A stretch of 64,000 bases of DNA. Source: a virus. The stretch spans positions 1 through 64,000 of IMG/VR virus record IMGVR_UViG_3300042462_000099, one strand, 5' to 3'. The notes under the pieces are model-generated. The model did not search any database. It saw only the letters and a list, made by a program, of their open reading frames with translations, and was not told the DNA's origin. The position numbers and the translations under genes were made by a program. Position 1 is the stretch's first letter; each line of letters opens with the position of its first letter. This document shows, piece by piece, positions 8,512 through 18,500 of the stretch.

Positions 8512-8980
8512 GACTCAAAGGAGTTATGGACTCAAACAGAGTTGCTGAAGGATATCTTGTTTTTGGAAAAGTTGATGCCTGGATTGCAAGCATTACGCTT
8601 GTTTTACCAGTATCTGTTACTGCTCTAAATTCGTTACCAGTAATAGATCTTACAAACTTCCAATCTGTTTCTCCATTATATTTTAAATATATATCAAATG
8701 TTTCAATGCCATTAATATCTTTTGACCAAACTGCAGATATTGTTTTTTGTTGAATAGGGTCTAATGGAATTTGCGCTGTAAAAGAAACATTAAGACCGAC
8801 TAAGATATTAGTAATAGGATCTTTTTTTAGATTTACTGGAATATTGTATATTGGAGACCAATGAGAAACTCTGTTATTGTCATCAGTAATTATTCTATAT
8901 CTTACTTTGTAGGCCCCAGATGCGCCTGCAAAATTTGTTAACTGCGCTTTTGGAATTATAACTTTTTTAACTTGTGGCAT
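8504..8980 (-). CDS. Minor tail protein, Fn3-like
   Basis: A 158-residue beta-rich protein. YKVRYRIITDDNNRVSHWSP (about 24-43) and the later FDIYLKYNGETDWKFV have the look of a fibronectin-type or similar beta-sandwich as seen in tail-tip proteins. It lies immediately after the larger tail protein (the start at 8980 overlaps the next stop). No enzymatic motif. Role inferred from the tail cluster. Confidence 0.55.
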   Translation of the reverse strand: MPQVKKVIIPKAQLTNFAGASGAYKVRYRIITDDNNRVSHWSPIYNIPVNLKKDPITNILVGLNVSFTAQIPLDPIQQKTISAVWSKDINGIETFDIYLKYNGETDWKFVRSITGNEFRAVTDTGKTSVMLAIQASTFPKTRYPSATLFESITPLSLV

Positions 8981-10092
8981 TATTGTATTCCAAGCCCAAA
9001 CCTAAACTCTATATAGTTTGTTGTATTTGGCGTTTTGATAATTGGAAGAGACCCTGTATTTTTAATTACAGAATATCCAGTCATTCCATATATAGGGTTT
9101 GCTTTACTTGTATTTTCAATCCTTACCCCGTCAAAACATACATAGTGGTTCGCACTTGTAGTAGTATTTTTAATAACAGAAGCATATACTCTAACTGTAT
9201 CTGTCATAGACCAAGACCAGCCAGGACTTCTTATTGCTGTGTCAATAGAACCAGTCATAACTCTATATCTATTTGAGGAAAAAGAAGCGCTATCTGTAAT
9301 CTGAACTTGTGCAGACTTTCCTGTGTTTACTCCAGTTGTACATAGAAATTCTACAATTATTTTTACTGATGTTGGATTATCTTCAAGGTCTTCTCCATTT
9401 TTGTTTATAACTGAATAAGCAACCTTGATCAAATCAGATTGAGAATAGTTATCTAGATTAAGAGATGTGTTAGATAATTTTATATATTCTGATGTGTTGG
9501 ATGGAACCCATTTTGCTGCTGCCGTTGATATTTCAGAAGAGTCTCCACGAAGTGCAATAAAAGAATTTAAATATCGACATCTTTCGTTTCTTGTAACACG
9601 TGGCTCTGTAGAAAAAACTTTATTATCAGCATTTGTTCTAAAAACTTTAGAGGTTGTTGCAATAATATTGTCTCCATCATTGCCATCTAATGGGTCTGGA
9701 ATATATGGAATTGTCGAAGAGGCTCCAGAGTACTCCCAGTTTTCAGAAAATGTATAAAGAATTTTGCTATCATATGCTCCTGCTGTGGTGTTTGATCCTG
9801 CAGAAAATACGCCAACCTCTGTAATTTCATATCTTTCTTCTGTTGGTAACTCTGCAGTAAACACAATCTTTGATACTCCATTTTCAGAAACATATCCTCT
9901 GGATGTTATTGGAACACGAAGCATTTCAAAATCTAATCTTTCTTTTTCTGCAAAAGATGCTGCATAGTCAGACAAGTTAGCAGAAGAACCAAGAGGGGTT
10001 GGTCCACAGCCAATAGCAATGTGTGACGCATAGGCAGAAGCCTGACCAATCAAATACTTGGCTATAATGTTTTTACCGTTTGTAGTTATCAT
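8980..10092 (-). CDS. Minor tail / baseplate fibre protein
   Basis: A 370-residue protein. The first 120 residues (KNIIAKYLIGQASAYASHIA..., then RYEITEVGVFSAG) resemble the N-terminal attachment domain of tail-fibre or tail-collar proteins, which docks a fibre to the baseplate. The rest is beta-rich with many Ser, Thr and Asn. The ATG at 10092 overlaps the preceding stop as ATGA. It would be part of the host-recognition tip. Confidence 0.6.
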   Translation of the reverse strand: MITTNGKNIIAKYLIGQASAYASHIAIGCGPTPLGSSANLSDYAASFAEKERLDFEMLRVPITSRGYVSENGVSKIVFTAELPTEERYEITEVGVFSAGSNTTAGAYDSKILYTFSENWEYSGASSTIPYIPDPLDGNDGDNIIATTSKVFRTNADNKVFSTEPRVTRNERCRYLNSFIALRGDSSEISTAAAKWVPSNTSEYIKLSNTSLNLDNYSQSDLIKVAYSVINKNGEDLEDNPTSVKIIVEFLCTTGVNTGKSAQVQITDSASFSSNRYRVMTGSIDTAIRSPGWSWSMTDTVRVYASVIKNTTTSANHYVCFDGVRIENTSKANPIYGMTGYSVIKNTGSLPIIKTPNTTNYIEFRFGLGIQ

Positions 10093-10586
10093 ATCTCATC
10101 CACCTCATATATTGTACCATTATACTGACTTCCTTTTGTTTGAATGTTAACCTGCACTAACTCATTTGGCTCCATATTTATTACGTTAATAACTAAATCC
10201 CCTGTTTCTGGATCAATATATACAATTTCCTTGTTGGGTCCAGTTCCTTCTGAAGGAACGTGAGCATCTAATTTAATAGGAAAGTTATCAAAAAACTCTT
10301 TTGATGTGTCTTGTAATCCTAAGACTCTTTGTGGGCTGTACTGATAAGCAAGCATTGTTAGATTTTTGATTGGTCTATAAAGAACATCTTGGCCATTTAT
10401 AATATCAGATCTTGTAATTGTAATTATTTCTTGACCACCAATATCTTCAAAGATTAGATCTGTCATTATTTCAATTGGAACAAGTTCTGAACTCTGAATA
10501 ATTAAATTAGGAGTCGCAACTTTAATATCTGCTTTTGCAGCAACTGATGATGTCGATGCTGGGACTGATGCTACTGGATCTACCAT
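10089..10586 (-). CDS. Minor tail protein
   Basis: A 165-residue beta-rich protein with a low-complexity Ala/Ser/Val N-terminus (about 1-20) and a C-terminal domain with YIDPETGDLVINVINMEPNE. It is not recognised as a family. Overlapping start and stop codons on both sides fix it inside the tail-tip operon. Confidence 0.6.
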   Translation of the reverse strand: MVDPVASVPASTSSVAAKADIKVATPNLIIQSSELVPIEIMTDLIFEDIGGQEIITITRSDIINGQDVLYRPIKNLTMLAYQYSPQRVLGLQDTSKEFFDNFPIKLDAHVPSEGTGPNKEIVYIDPETGDLVINVINMEPNELVQVNIQTKGSQYNGTIYEVDEI

Positions 10587-13500
10587 TACACTACCTCGCT
10601 TAGATAAATTTCCATACTAGGTCCATCTGTGGACTTTGAATATGAAATACTATAAACAACAAATTTCTTTCCACTGGTTCCAGAGTAATCTAAATCTCCT
10701 TCGTAATAGTCAACTTCAGCAATATCTCCAAGTTGTACTGTAGGATTAGCAAAAATCTTTAACCCTATAGACTTTCTTGGCTTAATAATTTTACCAGTTA
10801 GCCAAGACATCAAAGCATTTGCTTCATCTTTTGATTGAATATATGGAGTGTCAAGACTAAAATCTTTTTTACCATGTGTCATTCTGCTAATCTTTATATC
10901 TTCATATTGTCTTGAAACTTTATTTGGATATGAAACCAGGGTATCTCCGCTGTATTGTGGATTTGAAAAGTCACTATTCTTTGAATAATATTCATCTACA
11001 CTAAGAGACTCGTCTGTTTCCTGTGTAAATGTTACGCCCTGAATTCTTAAATAGTTTCCTGATGCAGAGTCAAGAGTAATGGCTTTATCAGTTGCATTAA
11101 AAATTATAAACTCTGCCCCATATGCTCCTGCTCTAAAGCCAGAAACTGAGTAACCTTTTATAGAATTAAAGGTTGGAGATAGTTGAGCATAAATTGCTGG
11201 GTATGCTTTTTCATATTTAATCTTAAAGACTGAAGCCTCTCTCATGATAGTTCCAAACTCCTCAAAATATAAATTGCTTTGAGGTGGCTCATAAGAACTA
11301 ATTCCTGTTAGGTATGTTGACTGAATGATTCCACTCATTGCATATTTTCTCATGGATTCGCTAGTATTAATTTCTCCATCTTCATCAAAAACAGTTGATG
11401 CTGGAGTATTTAAAATATACTTGCTATTTTGTCCATAGTTTGCTCCGATTGCATATATGTTCTCAAACATTATACGAGAAGACCCTCTTGTAAAAAGAGC
11501 CATATTATTATAAACTGGTAAAGGATCCTTATCTATTACGCTTGCAATAAACTGGTTATTTATATAAATATAGAACTTTCTTTCATTTCCAATGTTTTCG
11601 TACTCTATAGATATATCATATACTGTTGGAGTCTTCTCTGCTACCATGCGGTATTGACCAGTAAACTTGCCATCATCTACAACAATGTTTGCTAATCCAG
11701 CATAGAGTTTCTCTGGTATTGCTTCTGATGTGACTGAGTCTTTCTTTACCTTGTAAAAAATAACATTATTAACATCTGGTGATTTTGTTTTATCTATAGT
11801 AGTTTTACCAAGAGCAACTAGTTCTAAAAAGTATCCATTGTTAGTATCTGGATTAACCATTATACCAAGACCACCTGAGCCACCCACTATACTGACATCT
11901 TTGTCTGGAGTTGTTCCAGGAATCAAATAATATGATGTAGCACCAACAGCAGTTTGTCCACGATCAGCATTGTTTTCTATCTTGCCAACGATTCTCATTC
12001 TAGTCCCAAAATGAGTAAACTTATTTGTCATTGGCTTGTATACATAAGATATAAAATCAAGAGGAGATTCTGAAGTCTTAAATGCTGGGCCAGCCATAAT
12101 TAGTGCTGACGACTGGATTGTTCCAGTGCTTGTTGATTGCATGTTTGAAACATCTGCTTCTTTATAATATTGAGTTGAAAGAAAATTCTTTATTACACCA
12201 TTTCTTGTTGTATTTTTTGCTAATTCAGGAGTAACTCCTGCTGCACCAAGTGCTGTTGCAGGGGTTGTTAGTCCTGTTTGAAAAAGATACTTTGATTTCA
12301 TAGTACAACCTCTTACGTTATTATTATCAGACCAATAAGGAGATAGCCCTGCAAAGTGAGAAGTGATTGCTGTATTAAATTGTCCTCTGCCGTGTTTTGC
12401 AACTGCTCCATTTTGCAAATATTCTTTTCCATTTAGTTCAATGTAGTTTGGCTCTGCATAAATTCTAACTAATCCTGTTGGGAATATTGAACCACCAAAC
12501 TTTAACTTAGAAAAATAGTTTTGATATTCTTGAACACTTGTTATCCAAACATTTCCATATCCAGATACAGAGAACTCGACAGCATCAAATCTAATAACTT
12601 CTCCATTTGAATAGAAGTATCCATTGTATCTTGCAAGCCAATAAATTCCTTCGCCAAAGTTCATAATATTATTTACAATTTTATTTCCAGATACATATGG
12701 GACAGCATCTGTAAGATTTGAGTTTAAAGGTATTGCGCTTAAAACATAATCAGACATTTCTGATAGTTGATTATTTACTGACTTTGTTGTCTCTGTTCCA
12801 GAAACTTCCCAAAGTAATACTGGCTTATACACCCAAGTCTTTTCATTATCAATTAAACTTGCTTGTTTGATACTTCCAAATGTTTTTTGAATATACCTTG
12901 ATGTAAAATTAATTTTTCCATCATTATAAACCTGATTGTCTTCTGATGTAACTTCAATAATATTTGATAGGGTGTCAGATGTAGAAAGGTTGCTTATTGC
13001 TTTATCTTTAACTAGATCATTTGTTCCTATAAACTTTATATCAGTTTGTCTTTGATTATTAGAAGGCATAAAGTAGTCTTTGCTCATCATAACAAAGTTA
13101 TTGTATTCATCAAAGAACATTGCTGTTTGTGTTGATACCGCTATATCCTGTAAAACTTCTGCAATGGTTTTATTTGAATTACAAAAAAAGAAAGGAATAA
13201 CTGATTCAGTTTCTCCAGGCAGTCTTTTAAATACATAGTTTGAAAAACCAATATAGTCTAGTAACATGCATACAGCAGTGCTTACTGAAACATTTGGTAC
13301 AAGAAGTTCTGGAGCAGTCATTGATTCAAAATAAAAGAACATGTCTCTTAGAGATAAAGATACGGTTCTTTCAGAAATATTACTTGTTGGAAATCCTTCA
13401 GAGTACATTGTCTTCAGTGGAACAAAATAATCATATCCATCCACATCTACTATAATGTCATAAAATTTAATTTGAATATTTCGTGTCATATACTTGCTAA

Positions 13501-14914
13501 CAATACTTAAAGAATTATTAGGATTAAAAGCAGAATCATAATCAAACAAGTTTAATGTTCCAGTTGAAGCAAGAAGTTGGCCTACTGGCAAACCACTTAT
13601 ACCAAGATCAGAAGCAGATTTTGCAATAGAAAAATCTAATGTCTTGTCTGAAAGGTTTACACAAAGCCTAGGAGATATTTCAATTAAATCAAAAGAAGAC
13701 TGTGGAGTATTCATGCTATCAACGACTATTCTTATTCCCTTTATATAATCAAACTCACGGTATTTGTCTGCAAGGTTTACTTGATCACGAAACTTTATTG
13801 GGTCTGTAAGGTCTGTTACAAAGTTGGTAACACGGTCTATAGTTTCTTCTTCTAACTGCCACGCATACTCTGGTTTAAAAGTAGCATACTGGCCAGTGTT
13901 GTTTGCTCCAGTTTGCCAAATATGAAAAGTACCTATATCGGTTTTTGAAGATTGGATTAAGTAGGCATAGCCATGGATATTCTTCTCTGGCAAGAATGAT
14001 GCATTTGTATATGTCTCTGCAAAAATAAAAGAAGATCTATATGCGTCTGGAACCTTTAGGCCATAGGACAACTCGACATATCCATCATGTTTTATTACTG
14101 GAGTTCCGTCTCTTCTTGTTGTTCCTTCATTAAACGAATACAGGTTTGTCCAGTTACCATTCTGAAGCCCCTGGATTTTCCATCGCTTTGGAGTTTGGCT
14201 TTTAGAGTTGCCGTAGAATGGATCTGAAAATGTTGAATCATTTGAAGAGAATGTACCAAGATCAACATTGCCAACATGTGTTTGCATTTTAACGACTACT
14301 CTGTTTGCTGGAACATTTTCTTTATAAACAATAAATGGACAGGCATCTTCAATTGGATAAGCAGCATCAACTGTAGAAGATGATATTCCGTATTCAACCC
14401 CATCCTCTGTTCTATATGAAGACCAATATTTAAACAGATCATCTTTATGACCCATATAATATCTAGGTCTTCTTGCCATGTCAACATTCGAATGATGTAA
14501 GTATTTGCCACGTATAAATGAAGATTTATTGATTCCAGATCTTGGTCTAAACTTTGAGAAACAACTTTCTAAAGAGTAAAGCATTCCAATTTTTTCTTTT
14601 TTTGGAGACATTGTAAACGGAGCACCAAACGGTGAGACATCAGAGTATGTAAACCCTCCATCGATTACGACATCGGCATCTGTTGCATTTGTATAATATT
14701 TTACTGCAGAAGCAGAAGTGCCAGAATCATAGGGGTCGTAGGATCCTGGTAAATTTTTATATGGAGAAGTTTCTTTCTTTGGTCTATATCTATAGTTTCC
14801 AATTCTTTCAATATTTTCTGGAATGTTCATATTCCATTCAGCAATGATTGCAGACTGTGTTCTTATTACAGAAGACTCTTGAAGGTGTTTCTGTAGTTCG
14901 GCATTCTCAAACAT
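10586..14914 (-). CDS. Large tail hub / tip protein
   Basis: A 1442-residue protein downstream of the tape measure and the Dit-position protein, the usual place of the tail hub or Tal-like protein. The mid part (about 430-700) has alternating beta regions with SVSTAVCMLLDYIGFSNYVF and FCNSNKTIAEVLQDIAVSTQ, a pattern typical of phage hub domains. The C-terminus (about 1370-1442, LGDIAEVDYYEGDL... VYSISYSKSTDGPSMEIYL) is like the end of hub proteins of siphoviruses. A region around 950-1130 resembles a concanavalin-like jelly roll. Starts and stops overlap both neighbours by 1 nt. Confidence 0.7.
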   Translation of the reverse strand: MFENAELQKHLQESSVIRTQSAIIAEWNMNIPENIERIGNYRYRPKKETSPYKNLPGSYDPYDSGTSASAVKYYTNATDADVVIDGGFTYSDVSPFGAPFTMSPKKEKIGMLYSLESCFSKFRPRSGINKSSFIRGKYLHHSNVDMARRPRYYMGHKDDLFKYWSSYRTEDGVEYGISSSTVDAAYPIEDACPFIVYKENVPANRVVVKMQTHVGNVDLGTFSSNDSTFSDPFYGNSKSQTPKRWKIQGLQNGNWTNLYSFNEGTTRRDGTPVIKHDGYVELSYGLKVPDAYRSSFIFAETYTNASFLPEKNIHGYAYLIQSSKTDIGTFHIWQTGANNTGQYATFKPEYAWQLEEETIDRVTNFVTDLTDPIKFRDQVNLADKYREFDYIKGIRIVVDSMNTPQSSFDLIEISPRLCVNLSDKTLDFSIAKSASDLGISGLPVGQLLASTGTLNLFDYDSAFNPNNSLSIVSKYMTRNIQIKFYDIIVDVDGYDYFVPLKTMYSEGFPTSNISERTVSLSLRDMFFYFESMTAPELLVPNVSVSTAVCMLLDYIGFSNYVFKRLPGETESVIPFFFCNSNKTIAEVLQDIAVSTQTAMFFDEYNNFVMMSKDYFMPSNNQRQTDIKFIGTNDLVKDKAISNLSTSDTLSNIIEVTSEDNQVYNDGKINFTSRYIQKTFGSIKQASLIDNEKTWVYKPVLLWEVSGTETTKSVNNQLSEMSDYVLSAIPLNSNLTDAVPYVSGNKIVNNIMNFGEGIYWLARYNGYFYSNGEVIRFDAVEFSVSGYGNVWITSVQEYQNYFSKLKFGGSIFPTGLVRIYAEPNYIELNGKEYLQNGAVAKHGRGQFNTAITSHFAGLSPYWSDNNNVRGCTMKSKYLFQTGLTTPATALGAAGVTPELAKNTTRNGVIKNFLSTQYYKEADVSNMQSTSTGTIQSSALIMAGPAFKTSESPLDFISYVYKPMTNKFTHFGTRMRIVGKIENNADRGQTAVGATSYYLIPGTTPDKDVSIVGGSGGLGIMVNPDTNNGYFLELVALGKTTIDKTKSPDVNNVIFYKVKKDSVTSEAIPEKLYAGLANIVVDDGKFTGQYRMVAEKTPTVYDISIEYENIGNERKFYIYINNQFIASVIDKDPLPVYNNMALFTRGSSRIMFENIYAIGANYGQNSKYILNTPASTVFDEDGEINTSESMRKYAMSGIIQSTYLTGISSYEPPQSNLYFEEFGTIMREASVFKIKYEKAYPAIYAQLSPTFNSIKGYSVSGFRAGAYGAEFIIFNATDKAITLDSASGNYLRIQGVTFTQETDESLSVDEYYSKNSDFSNPQYSGDTLVSYPNKVSRQYEDIKISRMTHGKKDFSLDTPYIQSKDEANALMSWLTGKIIKPRKSIGLKIFANPTVQLGDIAEVDYYEGDLDYSGTSGKKFVVYSISYSKSTDGPSMEIYLSEVV

Positions 14915-15576
14915 TATACCTCTTCCAAAGTAAGAGATACATTCCAGTAATCAAAGTTCTTTCCACGCTTTTCTACAGTGTAAGAAAAATCTGAAAAGAA
15001 CATTTCAACTAGTTGGCTGTACTGTGGTAAGTGTGCATATTTGTTTATGCTTGGTTGACCAACATTATTAAAGTTAGAGTACTTGTCGTATGCTAAGAAT
15101 ACCCAGAAAGAACCCTTGTGATTTTCATACCAATCAAGCATTTCAACCCCGCCTGCTCCAGCATCAGTTGTAAACTGTAATGGCTGATTTTTATTTCCAA
15201 CTAGATCAGTAGTAGCCAAACCAGTAGTCATGTTAAAATCTGGAGAATCTAAAAATGATCTTGAAGGAATCATATTCCAAGATGTGGAGATAGTTAGTTT
15301 ATCTGCAATGTGATATGAACGTGTTCTGCCATTAATCATTCTTTCTTTCTTTTCAATTCTTGTTGTTTTAAAATCCAGAGGCCCTCTATTATCGTCTGTT
15401 AGAATTAAAAAGTTATCGTAAAGGTTTGCATCTGTTACATCTCCATGCAAGGAGTCTACCTCTAGACCATTTGGTATATAAACTCCATTGCTTAGGGTTC
15501 CAGAATTCTCTGACCATAGCATAGCCTGTGGTCTGTTGTAGTACTTTCTACCTAGCATGTATGATGATGATGCCAT
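14914..15576 (-). CDS. Distal tail (Dit-position) protein
   Basis: A 220-residue beta-rich protein between tape measure and hub, the standard location of the distal tail protein that joins tube to tip. It ends with FSDFSYTVEKRGKNFDYWNV, similar in style to the last strands of tube-fold proteins. There is no catalytic motif. Overlaps of 1 nt at both ends tie it to its neighbours. Call by gene order. Confidence 0.55.
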   Translation of the reverse strand: MASSSYMLGRKYYNRPQAMLWSENSGTLSNGVYIPNGLEVDSLHGDVTDANLYDNFLILTDDNRGPLDFKTTRIEKKERMINGRTRSYHIADKLTISTSWNMIPSRSFLDSPDFNMTTGLATTDLVGNKNQPLQFTTDAGAGGVEMLDWYENHKGSFWVFLAYDKYSNFNNVGQPSINKYAHLPQYSQLVEMFFSDFSYTVEKRGKNFDYWNVSLTLEEV

Positions 15577-18500
15577 TATAATCTATTCCCCCGAATTTTC
15601 TGTGCGTCAATGCCCTTTATCTGAGCAATAACTGTCTTTGCAATTTCATCTGGGTTTGAATCAGACTTAACATTTACATTGATACTATAATTATACACTG
15701 AATCCCCAATAGAATCTCCATTATTTATTGCCTTCATTCTATCAACTCCATAAGAATCAACCGCATACTTGCTCATAACAAACTCACCTGGAGTAAGCAT
15801 TGCTGGAACCGTATCAGTCCCCTTGGCAAATCCACCAACCGACATGTACTTTGGAACTATTCCGCCCTTAGCAAGTCCATACCAGCCAAAGTCAGTTGCA
15901 AATCGATCTGCTTTTAGTTCGGCTGCTTCTTTTGCTTTTAATAGTGCAAGGGCTTCTGCTGCTGCTTTTGCTTCTGCTTCTTCTTTTATTCTTCTTGCTG
16001 TTTCTGCAATTGCAGCATCTCTTGCATTCTTTTCCGTACCAGAGGAATTGTCACTAAAGTCCCAATCATTGGCAGAACCAGGACCACCCTTTACCCAACC
16101 CTTAGCATTATCCCATCCATAATCTCCAGCAGGTTTTTCTGGCTTCACGCAATTACCCTTACCATCAGATACAAGTGGTGCTGTACATACTGTTGGATTT
16201 GTAGTAGTAGTTGTAGTAGGGGCTGTAACAGTTGTTGTAGTAGCGACTGTATTAACATATACAGTTTTATATTCTTTTGTAAATATTTCAATAGTTTTCG
16301 AAGATGGTAGAAGATTAATGTCTCTAAGAATATCTGCCATAGACTTTGCGCCCTTTGCAGTAGACTCTGCAACTGCTGCGATAGCGTCCTTCATTCTCTT
16401 TTCCATAGCCTCAGAAGTTGCTTCTGCTGCTAGAGCAATACGTTCCCAATCATCTGCTGTAAGGCCAGCAAAAGTTTCTACATCATCAAGTTCTGCATTG
16501 ATGGCAATCAGTGCTGCTTCTTGTGTAGCAAGAGATGCATCTTGTTCTGCTAACGCAGTGACAATTGCTTGCTGTGCATCCATTTCTGCCTGAACTGCTT
16601 TTAGTTGTGCTTCAGTCGCTGCTTTGGCAGCAGCAATCGCTGCCTGACGGGCAGGTTCAAGGGCATCTTGCTCTGCTTTTGCAGCCTTAAGATCTGATTC
16701 AAGTTTTGTTTTAATGTCTGCTATTTGTTGTTCTAGCAAGACTCTTTCTGGATTGTTCTCTAATGCATAAATTTGTTCTGAAATAATATACTGCTCTTCA
16801 AGAATCTGAGTTCTTGTTTTTCCATCTTTGTTTGTTAAAGCATTAACATCATTTTCTCTTGACTGATTAAGTCCGTCCATCTGTGCATTTCCAAAATCAC
16901 CAGCATTAGCAGAACGAATATCTTGAACGGCTGCTGCTGCAGCAGAAATATCTCCAGATGATAAAGCATCTGCCAAACCTAGTTGCTGTTGCTGCTCTCT
17001 TGATATTCTTTCGTTAATGGATAATACATTTTGTAATGCTTCTGCTTGAAGGTCATACTTTTTGTTTATGTCTTCTGCTGCTTTATCAATTAAAGATAGG
17101 TCATGGCTAAGAACATTTGACTTATCTTGATATTTTTTAATTGGGTCATCAAAGTCTTTCTTTATTTTATCTTCTTTTGCAGAGATAGCGGTATCTGCAT
17201 CAGACTGAAGTTTATTAATTTTATCTTGTACAGCCTTTTCTCTAGCATCATAATCGGCATTAACTGCATCAACAGCATCATTCATAGACTTACTAATATT
17301 ATCAAACTTTGTTTGGATCTGTGCCATATTTGCATTAGCAACATTCATTTGTGAGGCAACCAAAGATCTTTCTTTTCCAACACTTGCTTGGGTTTTATTT
17401 CCAAGTAAACTAGTTAATGCTTCTGGGGTGTAAGCCTTTTTCGTTGTAGGATCAATCATTCTTGATGCTACATTTGCTACAGCCTTTGCTCCAACGTTAA
17501 CTCCACCGTAGGTAGTACCATCTGGCCTTGTTCCCTTTTCACTAACATACCCTGCAAGTTCTGACCCAGTCATTCGTGATCTTAGTCTTGATTTTATTCC
17601 AAGGGCTTCTTGAGCAGCAGATGCACCACCCATAATAATTTCTGACACTGTCTTTGTAATATTTACTTTAATGTCTGAATTCTTTTTAATTTCATTTAAA
17701 GAATCAACTACATCTTGTAGTGATGCATTTGCACCAGCAGTCTTATTTTTAACTGCATCCATTGCTGCAAGTAGGGTGCTAAGTTGTTCTGGATCTCCAA
17801 GGGCATCTGTCATTGCTCCTTCTGATATTCCACGGGACAAACCAGATGATGCTAGGAAAGCCTGAAGTTCTTGTCTTCTTGCCATATCTGCATTTTCTTG
17901 TCTTGCTCTTGCTCCTTGAGAAACTATGTTGTTAATCTTGTCTCTTGTGTCTGCTTGAACAGCAAGAGCATTGTTAATCCTTAGTTCTTCATCAGTAATC
18001 TTTCCTGTAGCAATTGCAGTTGTATATGCCTCATCACTTAATACTCTTTGGATTTGAGTATTTGTCATTCCCAGTCCTGCTAATTTTTTCATAACAATTG
18101 ATTGTTGATCAAAGTTTCTAATTGTCTGAATTTGTGCTACATTGAAGTCACCAATAATTGCTTTGTCAAATCCAGCCGCAACTTCTTTACCTTTTGTATT
18201 TAGTGCAAGGTCTCCAACCTTAGCACCCTTTGCTAAGAATTTTTTACCTTTAGGATCGTTTGGGTCAAGTACTCTGCCTTTATTCTTGCCACTCTTAACC
18301 TTTTTAGTTGCCACCTTGCCATACTTAGCCTGCTCTGTTTTGTCAAGGCCAGTAAACCAATCAATGAACTGTCCATTATAACCTTTAGTAGGATCTGTTG
18401 CCTGAGTAGGCTTGCCAGATTTCATACCCATTAGTTGTTGTTGTATACCGTTAAATTTATTACCAATCTGTCCACCAGAGACAGCCTTAAACAAAGCCTT